From Actinomycetota bacterium (GTDB lineage: Bacteria > Actinomycetota > Acidimicrobiia > Acidimicrobiales > Ilumatobacteraceae), in assembly GCA_005787025.1 (NCBI GenBank), contig SYCH01000127.1, positions 1 through 11,082 of the forward strand: a stretch of 11,082 bases of DNA, given 5' to 3'. Under the pieces are notes generated by a model. The model was given only the letters and a program-made list of their open reading frames with translations, was not told the origin of the DNA and did not search any database. Each line of letters starts with the position of its first letter. Within the stretch, counting starts at the first letter, position 1. Below, piece after piece: positions 1 through 6,134 of this stretch. The position numbers and the translations under genes were made by a program.

Positions 1-99
1 CACGCAGATTCCGGTGATGCCACCGCCGATGACGATCACGTCGAGTTCACCCGACGTGAGGTCGATCATCGATGAGTCGAGCGGGATACTGACGGGCAT
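1..99 (-). CDS. FAD-dependent oxidoreductase, N-terminal fragment (possibly glycerol-3-phosphate dehydrogenase)
   Basis: Only the first 33 codons are present; the gene runs off the left edge. Seen: the N-terminus ends in DVIVIGGGITGICV, a classic GxGxxG dinucleotide-binding beta-alpha-beta motif at residues 20-33, preceded by a short acidic lead (LTSGELD). Known: this spacing opens many FAD/NAD(P) Rossmann-fold enzymes, and the form VIGGGITG followed by a small residue is common in GlpD-type glycerol-3-phosphate dehydrogenases, which oxidise glycerol 3-phosphate to dihydroxyacetone phosphate at the membrane. That assignment is inference from 14 residues; other FAD oxidoreductases fit. The start ATG lies 9 bases after the stop of the YbbN-like gene on the same strand, with no clear Shine-Dalgarno sequence, so it is probably the second gene of that transcript. 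Confidence 0.6.
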   Translation of the reverse strand, partial: MPVSIPLDSSMIDLTSGELDVIVIGGGITGICV

Positions 100-108
100 C
101 GCGGGATT

Positions 109-813
109 TCAGAACAGGCGCGCGGTGAGTTTCTTGCGCCAACCCGCGGTGCGGGGGTCCTCGGCGCCCATCAACTCGAGAATGTCGAGGAACTGCTGAC
201 GCGCGTCTTCGTCGGCCTTCACGCTGTCGAGCAGCGCGGCCAATCGATCGTCGAAATCGTCGGCGGGGCGCATCGACACGCGCGCCGCCGCGGCGGCTTT
301 GCGAACTTCGTCGGTCTCGGGAACGCGCGCCAAAAGAGCCAACGCGTCCTCCCCATCGCCGCGCGCCGTGAGAATCCCCGCTAGGGCCACGATGGCCGAC
401 TCGTTGCCGGGATCGATTCCGAGGACCGCACGCAGACTCTCCTCGTCGCCCTTGGCCAACAGATCCGAAATCACCTCGTCCTGGGCCGTGGGCAACAACA
501 TGTCCACGTATTGCTTCACCACGTGTTCGGGCTGTGCGCCCTGGAACATGGGCATCGCACGACCGTCGGCGACCGCGAACACCGCGGGTATCGACTGAAC
601 CCGGAACGCTTGCGCGATGCCGGGATTCTCGTCGATGTTGACCTTGGCCAGCACTACTTTGCCGTTCGTCGCGGCAACCACTCGTTCGATGATCGGACCC
701 AACGTCTTGCAGGGTTCGCACCACGGAGCCCAGAGGTCCACCACCACCGGCACGGTCATGGAGCGAGCCAGAACGTCGTTCTCGAAGGACTCGTCGGTGA
801 CATCGATGAACAT
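109..813 (-). CDS. ybbN: YbbN/CnoX-type thioredoxin-TPR co-chaperone
   Basis: A 234-residue cytoplasmic protein with an N-terminal thioredoxin fold (about 1-108) and a C-terminal helical region (about 112-230) of the tetratricopeptide kind seen in YbbN. Seen: WAPWCEPCK at 28-36 gives a CxxC pair (C32, C35), and the cis-proline loop SIPAVF lies at 74-79. The C-terminal part has TPR-like helices (DEESLRAVLGIDPGN and ILTARGDGEDALALLARVP) and ends in the DILELMG...WRKKLTARLF tail typical of the family. Known: YbbN/CnoX proteins combine holdase activity with redox protection of chaperonin clients. E. coli YbbN has lost the CxxC, while this protein keeps it, so it may be redox active (inference). 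I chose the ATG at 813 because the thioredoxin fold begins there and a TAGCGT box ends seven bases upstream. The open frame continues to 1044, but that part has no family character and would overlap the divergent gene. Confidence 0.88.
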   Translation of the reverse strand: MFIDVTDESFENDVLARSMTVPVVVDLWAPWCEPCKTLGPIIERVVAATNGKVVLAKVNIDENPGIAQAFRVQSIPAVFAVADGRAMPMFQGAQPEHVVKQYVDMLLPTAQDEVISDLLAKGDEESLRAVLGIDPGNESAIVALAGILTARGDGEDALALLARVPETDEVRKAAAAARVSMRPADDFDDRLAALLDSVKADEDARQQFLDILELMGAEDPRTAGWRKKLTARLF

Positions 814-820
814 GTTCCAG

Positions 821-826
821 ACGCTA
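821..826 (-). promoter_or_regulatory. Putative -10 box (TAGCGT) for a leaderless ybbN transcript
   Basis: Read on the minus strand, TAGCGT is followed by seven bases and then the ATG at 813. There is no Shine-Dalgarno sequence in between. This spacing would put the transcription start at the A of the start codon, the usual layout of actinobacterial leaderless mRNAs. No convincing -35 hexamer is visible. The placement is inferred from spacing only. Confidence 0.45.
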
Positions 827-892
827 CCGGCGTTCCCCCGACGGCTCACGTTCGTGACGGGTCGACCCGTCGAAACGCGTCCCCGCAGGGCT

Positions 893-898
893 ACCGTA
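893..898 (+). promoter_or_regulatory. Putative -10 box (TACCGT) for a leaderless phosphotransferase transcript
   Basis: TACCGT ends six bases before the GTG at 905. No purine-rich ribosome binding site lies between them, so transcription starting at the GTG is likely. It mirrors the box on the opposite strand at 821-826; together they form a compact divergent promoter between ybbN and the phosphotransferase. An ATG at 898 is out of frame with the phosphotransferase and is not its start. Confidence 0.45.
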
Positions 899-904
899 TG
901 CGCC

Positions 905-1939
905 GTGACCGACGTACCCGGCATACGACTCGATGCGGTCACCGGTTGGTTGCACGACCACGTGGAAGGCGCGGAAGGTCCGTTTCGCTTCGACATCATC
1001 GCCGGTGGCCATTCGAACCTCACGTACCGCGTGACGGCCGCCAACGGGAATCGGTTCGTTCTTCGGCGACCACCGCTCGGTCACGTGCTGGCGAGTGCGC
1101 ACGACATGGGTCGCGAGCACCGCATCATCCACGCGCTGCAGGACACCCCGGTTCCCGTCGCCCCCGCCGTCGGGTACTGCGACGACCCGTCCGTCAACGA
1201 CGCTCCCTTCTACGTGATGACGTTCGTCGATGGTCTCGTCATCCGCGATCGCGAGGCCGCCGAGACGTTGCTGACTCCCGCGGCTTGTCGTCGCGCCAGC
1301 GAGTCGATCGTCGACACGATGGCCGCCATTCACCGCGTCGACCCCACCAAGGTCGGTCTCGGCGATCTCGGTCGCCACGAGGGTTACATCGCTCGGCAAT
1401 TGAAGCGTTGGTACGGCCAATGGAACCAGCAGAAAACCCGAGACCTGCCAGCGGTCGATCGGGTTCACGATGCGTTGCTGGCCCGCATCCCCGAACAAGG
1501 CCCGGCCACGCTCGTGCACGGCGACTATCGGCTCGACAACTGCATGGTCGACACCAACGGCGAGGTGATCGCGGTTCTCGACTGGGAGATCTGCACCCTC
1601 GGTGACCCGATGGCCGACCTCGGTCTGCTGATGGTCTACTGGACCGGCCCCGGCGACGACGCGTCGGCCTGGACCGGCTCGGCCTGTTCGGCACCGGGGT
1701 TCCTCGACCGCGACGATCTGGCCGCCCGCTACACCGAGGTCAGTGGACGCGACACGTCACAGCTCGACTTCTACGTGGCGTTCGCGTTCTGGAAATTGGT
1801 CTGCATCCTCGAGGGCGTGTACGCCCGATATCTCGGCGGAGCGCTCGGACAACGCGATCCCGCCGAACTCGAACCGTTCAACCAACAAGTTCTCGGTGCG
1901 GCGGCGCGCGCCGAAGAAATGCTCGGACGATTGAAATGA
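905..1939 (+). CDS. Phosphotransferase family protein (APH fold, ACAD10/FadE36-like)
   Basis: A 344-residue cytoplasmic kinase-like protein of the aminoglycoside-phosphotransferase fold. Seen: the nucleotide-binding loop IIAGGHSNLTYRV (31-43), then FVLRRPPLGHVLASAHDMGRE (about 51-71), the catalytic loop HGDYRLDN (205-212, with D207 as likely base) and the metal-binding LDWE (D226) followed by LGDPMADLG. The LRRPP and SAHDM wording marks the subgroup related to the kinase-like domain of human ACAD10/ACAD11 and mycobacterial FadE36, not true antibiotic-resistance enzymes. Known: ACAD10/11 use this domain to phosphorylate 4-hydroxyacyl-CoA intermediates. A similar hydroxy-acyl role here is inference. 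I chose the GTG at 905 because the fold begins just after it and a TACCGT box lies just upstream; an in-frame ORF back to 617 runs antisense to ybbN and has no family character. The stop overlaps the next gene by four bases, suggesting translational coupling. Confidence 0.87.
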   Translation: MTDVPGIRLDAVTGWLHDHVEGAEGPFRFDIIAGGHSNLTYRVTAANGNRFVLRRPPLGHVLASAHDMGREHRIIHALQDTPVPVAPAVGYCDDPSVNDAPFYVMTFVDGLVIRDREAAETLLTPAACRRASESIVDTMAAIHRVDPTKVGLGDLGRHEGYIARQLKRWYGQWNQQKTRDLPAVDRVHDALLARIPEQGPATLVHGDYRLDNCMVDTNGEVIAVLDWEICTLGDPMADLGLLMVYWTGPGDDASAWTGSACSAPGFLDRDDLAARYTEVSGRDTSQLDFYVAFAFWKLVCILEGVYARYLGGALGQRDPAELEPFNQQVLGAAARAEEMLGRLK

Positions 1940-2868
1940 CATCCATTCCCGATGTCGAACTGAACGGGGATCTGCCTCACCTCGACAAGCCGGTTCTGGT
2001 GGTCATGTTGCAGGGTTGGATCGACGCGGCCGGCGCAGCGAACGAGGCCATGAACGCCATCGAAGCGCAGATCAATCCACTTCCGATCGCCACTTTCGAC
2101 GCCGACGTGTTCATCGACTTCCGTGCGCGGCGTCCGACGATGGAGATTCGCGACGGTCGCAACAGCAACATCGAGTGGCCCAGCATCGATCTGTACGCCG
2201 GTCACGACCGCAACGGTCGTGACGTACTGATCCTCACCGGTTTCGAGCCCGACTCCGGGTGGCACCGATTCGCGTCGGCCGTTCGCGAATTGTGCGTTCG
2301 ACTCGAGGTGTCGATGATGGTCGGGCTCGGGGCCTACCCCTTCCCCACCCCGCACACGCGGCCGAGCAACCTCTCGTGCACCACCCCTTCGGCGGATCTG
2401 CTGAACGAGCACGCCTTCGTCCGCACCTCCGTCGACGTTCCCGCCGGCATGGCGGCCGTCCTCGAGCAAGTGCTCCACGACGCCGGTATCCCCTCCATCA
2501 GCATCTGGGCCCAGGTTCCCCAGTACATCCCGGCCATGACCTATCCGGCCGCCGCGGTGGCTCTGCTCGACGGCCTGAAGGACACCGCGGGTCTGCTCTT
2601 CGATCGCGGTTCCCTGCAACAGGAGGCGGTCATCCAGACCGAACGCCTCGATCGACTCGTGGCGAAGAACTCCGAGCATCAGGAGATGGTGCAGAAATTG
2701 GAACAGGCCTACGACGCCATGCTCCCCCGAGACACCGTGCTCCCCCGAGACGCCAACGCCACCCGACACGACGGCCAGCAGCTTTCCGAGAAGGACATCC
2801 CGACCCCCGAGGAACTCACCGCCGAATTGGAAGCCTTCCTGCGCGACGCGAATCCCGACCTGCCCTGA
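1936..2868 (+). CDS. PAC2-family protein (proteasome assembly chaperone-like)
   Basis: A 310-residue soluble protein of the PAC2 family (Pfam PF09754), like mycobacterial Rv2125. Seen: an N-terminal core with KPVLVVMLQGWIDAAGAANEA (about 18-38), the FIDFRARRPTMEI stretch, LILTGFEPDSGW, MMVGLGAYPFPTPHTRP and SIWAQVPQYIPAM, all typical of actinobacterial members. The C-terminus is predicted helical (ERLDRLVAKNSEHQEMVQKLEQ) and ends in PTPEELTAELEAFLRD, a tail seen in this family. Known: archaeal and eukaryotic PAC2 relatives chaperone proteasome assembly; the job of the actinobacterial proteins is not established. The ATG overlaps the stop of the phosphotransferase gene (ATGA), so the two are probably made together. 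No proteasome gene is in the window, so a proteasome link cannot be judged here. A small hexapeptide-period repeat lies in the linker near residues 262-273. Confidence 0.85.
   Translation: MTSIPDVELNGDLPHLDKPVLVVMLQGWIDAAGAANEAMNAIEAQINPLPIATFDADVFIDFRARRPTMEIRDGRNSNIEWPSIDLYAGHDRNGRDVLILTGFEPDSGWHRFASAVRELCVRLEVSMMVGLGAYPFPTPHTRPSNLSCTTPSADLLNEHAFVRTSVDVPAGMAAVLEQVLHDAGIPSISIWAQVPQYIPAMTYPAAAVALLDGLKDTAGLLFDRGSLQQEAVIQTERLDRLVAKNSEHQEMVQKLEQAYDAMLPRDTVLPRDANATRHDGQQLSEKDIPTPEELTAELEAFLRDANPDLP
2720..2751 (+). repeat. Two-copy direct repeat inside the PAC2 gene
   Basis: The 14-base unit TGCTCCCCCGAGAC occurs at 2720-2733 and again at 2738-2751, an 18-base period that encodes LPRD twice (MLPRDTVLPRDA). 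The period is a multiple of three, so copy-number change would keep the reading frame. It sits in the linker between the helical segment and the conserved C-terminal tail, a place likely to tolerate length change. Confidence 0.8.
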
Positions 2869-2877
2869 CGCGCGCAC

Positions 2878-2906
2878 TAGGTTCTGGTCGTCCCCGAGTC
2901 GAGGAG
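2878..2906 (+). promoter_or_regulatory. Tentative -10 box (TAGGTT) and ribosome binding site of the LLM oxidoreductase gene
   Basis: The 43-base gap after the PAC2 gene holds TAGGTT at 2878-2883 and a strong purine-rich GAGGAG at 2901-2906, five bases before the ATG at 2912. The ribosome binding site is clear and fixes the start. The -10 box is a guess: it would place a transcription start near 2890 with a leader of about 20 bases, making this gene partly independent of the upstream pair. No -35 element is evident. Confidence 0.5.
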
Positions 2907-2911
2907 AATCC

Positions 2912-3931
2912 ATGAAAGTCGATGGTGGCATCAGCCTGAATCTGCACGAGGCCGCGGCCAGTGCCAAAGAAGCCGAGGCCGCCGGATACAGCGGTGCCTG
3001 GACGGCCGAAACCAACCACGATCCTTTCCTTCCGTTGCTCTTGGCGGCCGAACACACCTCGACCGTGGAATTGGGAACGTCGATCGCGGTGGCATTCGCG
3101 CGCAGTCCGATGACCCTGGCCAACACCGCCTGGGACTTGCAGGCGTACTCGAACGGTCGGTTCATCCTCGGGCTGGGTAGCCAGATCCAGCCGCACATCA
3201 CCAAGCGCTTCAGCATGCCGTGGAGCAAGCCCGCCGCCCGCATGCGCGAGATGGTGTTGGCCATCCATGCGATCTGGGACACCTGGCTCACCGGAGCCAA
3301 ACTCGACTTTCGCGGCGAGTTCTACACCCACACCTTGATGACCCCTTTCTTCACCCCGGCGGCATCGGACATCTCGGCCGTCGGTAAGCCGAAGATCTTC
3401 CTGGCCGGTGTGGGCGAACTGATGACCGAGGTCGCCGGCGAAGTCTGCGACGGATTCATCTGTCACGGCTTCACGACCGAGCGCTACCTCCGCGAGGTCA
3501 CCATCCCGGCCCTCGAGCGTGGCCGCGCCAAGGCGGGCAAGACGATGGAGGGTTTCGAGGTCGTCGGACCGAGTTTCGTCGTCACCGGGAACAACGAGGA
3601 CGATCTGGCCAAGGCCAGCGCGGGCACGCGTCAACAGATCGCGTTCTACGGATCCACGCCGGCGTATCGACCCGTTCTCGAGCTGCACGGCTGGGGCGAC
3701 CTCCAGGACCGGCTGAACTCGCTGTCGAAGCAGGGCAAGTGGGTGGAAATGGGCAACGAGATCACCGACGAGGTGTTGAACACCTTCGCCGTGGTGGGCG
3801 AGCCCGAGCACATCGCGCCCGAGTTGACTCACCGGTACGGAGACGTGATCGAGCGCATCTCGTTCTACGCCCCGTACAAGAGCGACCCCGAGCGTTGGGG
3901 CAAGGTCATGGCCGCCCTGCGGGCCGCCTGA
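2912..3931 (+). CDS. LLM-class (luciferase-like) F420-dependent oxidoreductase
   Basis: A 339-residue TIM-barrel flavin/F420 oxidoreductase of the bacterial luciferase-like superfamily. Seen: MKVDGGISLNLHEAAASAKEAEAAGYSGAW at the start (first strand and helix), then TVELGTSIAVAFARSPMTLA (about 51-70), the signature NGRFILGLGSQ (81-91) followed by HITKRFSMPWSKPAARMREM, and KPKIFLAGVGELMTEVAGEVCDG further on. The opening residues and the HITKRFSMPW segment resemble the subfamily described as MSMEG_2256-like (TIGR03617), whose cofactor is thought to be F420; that assignment is from memory and unverified. The substrate is unknown. Length and both ends look complete, and no signal peptide is visible. 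It follows the phosphotransferase and PAC2 genes on the same strand, 43 bases downstream, with its own ribosome binding site, so membership of the same transcript is possible but unproven. Confidence 0.88.
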   Translation: MKVDGGISLNLHEAAASAKEAEAAGYSGAWTAETNHDPFLPLLLAAEHTSTVELGTSIAVAFARSPMTLANTAWDLQAYSNGRFILGLGSQIQPHITKRFSMPWSKPAARMREMVLAIHAIWDTWLTGAKLDFRGEFYTHTLMTPFFTPAASDISAVGKPKIFLAGVGELMTEVAGEVCDGFICHGFTTERYLREVTIPALERGRAKAGKTMEGFEVVGPSFVVTGNNEDDLAKASAGTRQQIAFYGSTPAYRPVLELHGWGDLQDRLNSLSKQGKWVEMGNEITDEVLNTFAVVGEPEHIAPELTHRYGDVIERISFYAPYKSDPERWGKVMAALRAA

Positions 3932-3999
3932 TCCGTTCAGAGTTCCTCAAGAACGACCCCGACAACTGACCGGAGCCCGGCCCCGATCGTGACCACCAG

Positions 4000-4028
4000 T
4001 GCCGACGGATGTCCCATCCCCGTCGGCA
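4000..4028 (+). promoter_or_regulatory. Perfect 9-bp inverted repeat (hairpin) abutting the ribosome binding site of the small secreted protein gene
   Basis: TGCCGACGG at 4000-4008 is the exact reverse complement of CCGTCGGCA at 4020-4028, with an 11-base loop. The 3' arm runs straight into the AAGGGG ribosome binding site (4028-4033), sharing one base with it. No T-tract follows, so it is not a classic intrinsic terminator of the upstream oxidoreductase gene. It could be a leader structure that tunes translation, a terminator that does not need a U-tract, or an operator-like site on DNA. An alternative pairing uses GGAT (4007-4010) with ATCC (4016-4019) in place of the inner two base pairs. 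Structure is seen; function is inference. Confidence 0.55.
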
Positions 4029-4033
4029 AGGGG
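4028..4033 (+). promoter_or_regulatory. Ribosome binding site deciding the start of the small secreted protein
   Basis: AAGGGG lies five bases before the ATG at 4039. An in-frame ATG ten codons upstream (4009) falls in the hairpin loop and has no such signal, so 4039 is the better start. It also gives a protein with a normal signal-peptide N-region. Confidence 0.6.
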
Positions 4034-4038
4034 TCCAC

Positions 4039-4299
4039 ATGTACACCACGTCGCGTCGTCATCTGGCGGCCACGTTGACCGCTCTGATCACCATCTCCCC
4101 CCTCGTTCCCGTGATCGCCTGGTCCGTCAGCGCTCGAGCTGGCGAGCGCGAATCCGCATGCATCGAGACGGTGGTTTTCACGACGGCGGGGCGTGATGAT
4201 GCCGTCGTTTCACGCTCGTGTCCGGGGCGCATCGCCGCCCCGAGCGATCTGGTGGCCCCGAGCCTCACCACCATCGACATCCGCAACATCAACCCCTGA
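4039..4299 (+). CDS. Small secreted protein of unknown function, two cysteines
   Basis: I do not recognise this 86-residue protein. Seen: a textbook Sec signal peptide, with a basic N-region (MYTTSRRH), a hydrophobic core from about residue 9 to 30, and an A-R-A site at 32-34 suggesting cleavage before G35. The mature part would be about 52 residues, with only two cysteines (C41 and C61), which could form a disulfide outside the cell. It contains the short motif ACIETVVFTTAGRDDAVVSRSC, two strand-like stretches between and beside the cysteines. No lipobox is seen, as the cysteine is seven residues past the cleavage site. A ribosome binding site and a hairpin precede it. It ends three bases from the stop of the convergent FAAL-like gene. 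Whether it is a real gene rests on signal peptide, ribosome binding site and fit between neighbours; no homolog is known to me. Confidence 0.6.
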   Translation: MYTTSRRHLAATLTALITISPLVPVIAWSVSARAGERESACIETVVFTTAGRDDAVVSRSCPGRIAAPSDLVAPSLTTIDIRNINP

Positions 4300-4302
4300 G
4301 GT

Positions 4303-6036
4303 TCACTCCACCAATTCGAGGCCGTCGCTCAGGTACGTCTCGCGACACTTGGAGCGTTGCAGCTTTCCACTGCTCGTCTTGGGCAATGTTCCCGGGCGAA
4401 CGAGCATCACGTCGCGGGCCGGGAGTCCCGACACCTCGAGAGCCGCGTGATGAATCGCCTGGCGCACCGATTCGGGATCGTCGGTCTTGACCTCGGCCAC
4501 CACCACCACGGTCTCCTTGCCCTTGTAACCCTCGACGCCGAAGGCGATCACGTTGCCGGCTCGCACCCCCTCGATGGTCCCGACCGCGCGTTCGATGTCC
4601 TCGGGGAACACGTTTCGACCGCCCACGATGATGACGTCCTTGATGCGACCGCAGATGACCAATTCGCCGTCGAGCAAATAGGCGAGATCGCCGGTACACA
4701 ACCAGCCCTCGTGGAACATCGCGCGGGTCGCGTCGGGACGCTTGTAGTAGCCGGGGGTCACGCTCGTTCCCCGCAACAACAACTCACCGACGTGACGCTC
4801 GGGAAGATCCACTCGCGTCTCGGGATCGACGACGCGCATGTCCAAACCCGGCACCGCTTTGCCGAGCAAAGGCAGACGTCGGACGGCGAGGTCGGGTTCG
4901 TCGATCAGCGATTGCGGACTCACCGGTCGCGCCAGGCGGTCGCGCTCCATCACCACCCGATCCACGTCGTCACAGCGCAACCCCCGATGACGCGGGGGGA
5001 ACGCGCCACCGATGGCCACTTCGGCCATTCCGAACGCCGGAAAAATGCTGCCCGCCGAGAATCCGAACGGTTCGGCCGCGGCCACGAAGGCATCCACCGC
5101 GTTGGGATCGACGGGTTCGGCTCCCGACAACGCCAAGGTCAACGAGGACAGATCGATCTCCGTCATCCGCTTCAACGCCCTGGTCGCCAATACCCACGCG
5201 AAGTTGGGTCCGGCGGTGGCCGTTCCCTTCCAATCACTGATCCATTGCAACCAACTACCCGGATGAGCCATGAAGTCCTGGGGGCCCGCCTGCACCAGTT
5301 GAACACCGTTGAGCATCGGAATGGACAGGAATCCGACCAGACCCATGTCGTGATAGAGCGGCAACCACGACACCATCACCTCGGTGGTGTCGAGTTCGGC
5401 CGCCGCGCAACTGGCATCCACGTTCGCCGTGAGCACCCGATCGGGAATCATCACGCCCTTGGGCTTCGACGTCGAGCCGCTGGTGTACTGCAGAATCACC
5501 AATCGATCGGGATCGTGTTCGGGGATCTCCAGTCGATCGCCGTTCGGCCGCCCCGGACCCGGCAACACCGCGTTCATCGACATCGTGGGCGGATCACCCG
5601 GAGCGGACTCGTAGAACGCGGCCAACTGGTCGTCGATCAACACCAACTTGGCGTCGCCGTGGCGGATGCGGGCCCGCGTGCCCTCCACGAACGCCTCGAG
5701 CGAGGCCATGCGCATCGGAAGCGGCAGAACCATGCTGGCCATACCCGACATCCAGCAACCCCGGATGACGGTCATCAGCGCCCGACTGGTGGGACCGAGG
5801 ATCGCCACGTGATCGCCTGGCACGAGCCCCATCGACTGAAGGATCGCACCAACCGCGCGCGCGTCGTCGTGAATCTCGCGCCAGGACACGAAGGCCGGAC
5901 CATCGACGGGGATCACGCTGTTGCCGACGAATCGCACGCCCGTCGGGGCGTCGGCCGACTCTTCGAGTCGATCGATGACCGAGCCGGTGGGCAAGGGTCG
6001 CGGTGGTGTGGTCGGGCTGTTCATGGTGGGCGCCAT
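4303..6036 (-). CDS. Fatty-acyl-AMP-ligase-like adenylate-forming enzyme (FadD/FAAL type)
   Basis: A 577-residue ANL-superfamily enzyme that activates a carboxylic acid, probably a fatty acid, with ATP. Seen, numbering from the ATG at 6036: A3 loop YTSGSTSKPKG (184-194), SWLPLYHDMGLVGFL (223-237), GPNFAWVLATRALK (276-289), LSGAEPV (303-309), FPAFGMAEV (332-340, in place of the usual YGxTE), GWLCTGD (444-450), hinge region GRIKDVIIVGGRN (463-475), and the C-terminal LPKTSSGKLQR with likely catalytic K558. The PLYHDMGLVGF wording, PNFAW segment, GMAE form of the A5 motif and the region after it are those of FAALs (acyl-AMP to an ACP or PKS) rather than plain acyl-CoA ligases, but CoA ligase activity is not excluded. 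No ACP, PKS or acyltransferase is adjacent. Starts at 6024 (ATG) or 6066 (TTG) are alternatives; no ribosome binding site decides between them. Confidence 0.85.
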   Translation of the reverse strand: MAPTMNSPTTPPRPLPTGSVIDRLEESADAPTGVRFVGNSVIPVDGPAFVSWREIHDDARAVGAILQSMGLVPGDHVAILGPTSRALMTVIRGCWMSGMASMVLPLPMRMASLEAFVEGTRARIRHGDAKLVLIDDQLAAFYESAPGDPPTMSMNAVLPGPGRPNGDRLEIPEHDPDRLVILQYTSGSTSKPKGVMIPDRVLTANVDASCAAAELDTTEVMVSWLPLYHDMGLVGFLSIPMLNGVQLVQAGPQDFMAHPGSWLQWISDWKGTATAGPNFAWVLATRALKRMTEIDLSSLTLALSGAEPVDPNAVDAFVAAAEPFGFSAGSIFPAFGMAEVAIGGAFPPRHRGLRCDDVDRVVMERDRLARPVSPQSLIDEPDLAVRRLPLLGKAVPGLDMRVVDPETRVDLPERHVGELLLRGTSVTPGYYKRPDATRAMFHEGWLCTGDLAYLLDGELVICGRIKDVIIVGGRNVFPEDIERAVGTIEGVRAGNVIAFGVEGYKGKETVVVVAEVKTDDPESVRQAIHHAALEVSGLPARDVMLVRPGTLPKTSSGKLQRSKCRETYLSDGLELVE

Positions 6037-6047
6037 CGGGCAATGAA

Positions 6048-6053
6048 AAGGTA
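6048..6053 (-). promoter_or_regulatory. Tentative -10 box (TACCTT) for the FAAL-like gene
   Basis: Read on the minus strand, TACCTT is followed by 11 bases and then the ATG at 6036. A start of transcription about seven bases downstream would leave a leader of only about five bases, consistent with the absence of a Shine-Dalgarno sequence. No clear -35 hexamer is seen. This box argues against the TTG at 6066 as the true start. Confidence 0.35.
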
Positions 6054-6128
6054 GTTCTCCGACCAACGGCCGCCGGTGACCATCGGCGCTTTCCGCTCGT
6101 GGAGATACGCCCTCGACCGGGTTGCCGT

Positions 6129-6134
6129 TACCCT
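6129..6134 (+). promoter_or_regulatory. Tentative -10 box (TACCCT) for leuS
   Basis: TACCCT ends nine bases before the leuS ATG at 6144 and no ribosome binding site lies between them, so the transcript would be leaderless or have a leader of about three bases. With the box at 6048-6053 it forms a second compact divergent promoter in this window. There is no T-box-like leader: the room upstream of leuS is too short. Confidence 0.35.

Noticed and set aside
617..904. 5' extension of the phosphotransferase frame back to 617
   Set aside because: It runs antisense to the YbbN thioredoxin domain and carries no kinase-fold sequence. The GTG at 905 with a TACCGT box fits better.
814..1044. 5' extension of the YbbN frame to 1044
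   Set aside because: It overlaps the start of the divergent phosphotransferase and adds residues with no thioredoxin character.
905..1939. Antibiotic resistance by aminoglycoside phosphorylation
   Set aside because: The HGDYRLDN and LRRPP/SAHDM motifs place it with ACAD10/FadE36-type phosphotransferases, not with drug-modifying enzymes.
1771..3300. 509-codon minus-strand frame across the phosphotransferase, PAC2 and oxidoreductase genes
   Set aside because: It spans three well-supported genes on the other strand and shows no family signal; stop codons are rare here because of GC content.
3936..3952. Small inverted repeat GTTC-CTCAA-GAAC after the LLM oxidoreductase gene
   Set aside because: A 4-bp stem is expected by chance, and no T-tract follows.
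4357..6054. 565-codon open frame on the plus strand opposite the FAAL-like gene
   Set aside because: The composition is His/Arg/Gly-rich without domains, and the opposite strand encodes all adenylate-forming motifs, so this is a shadow frame.
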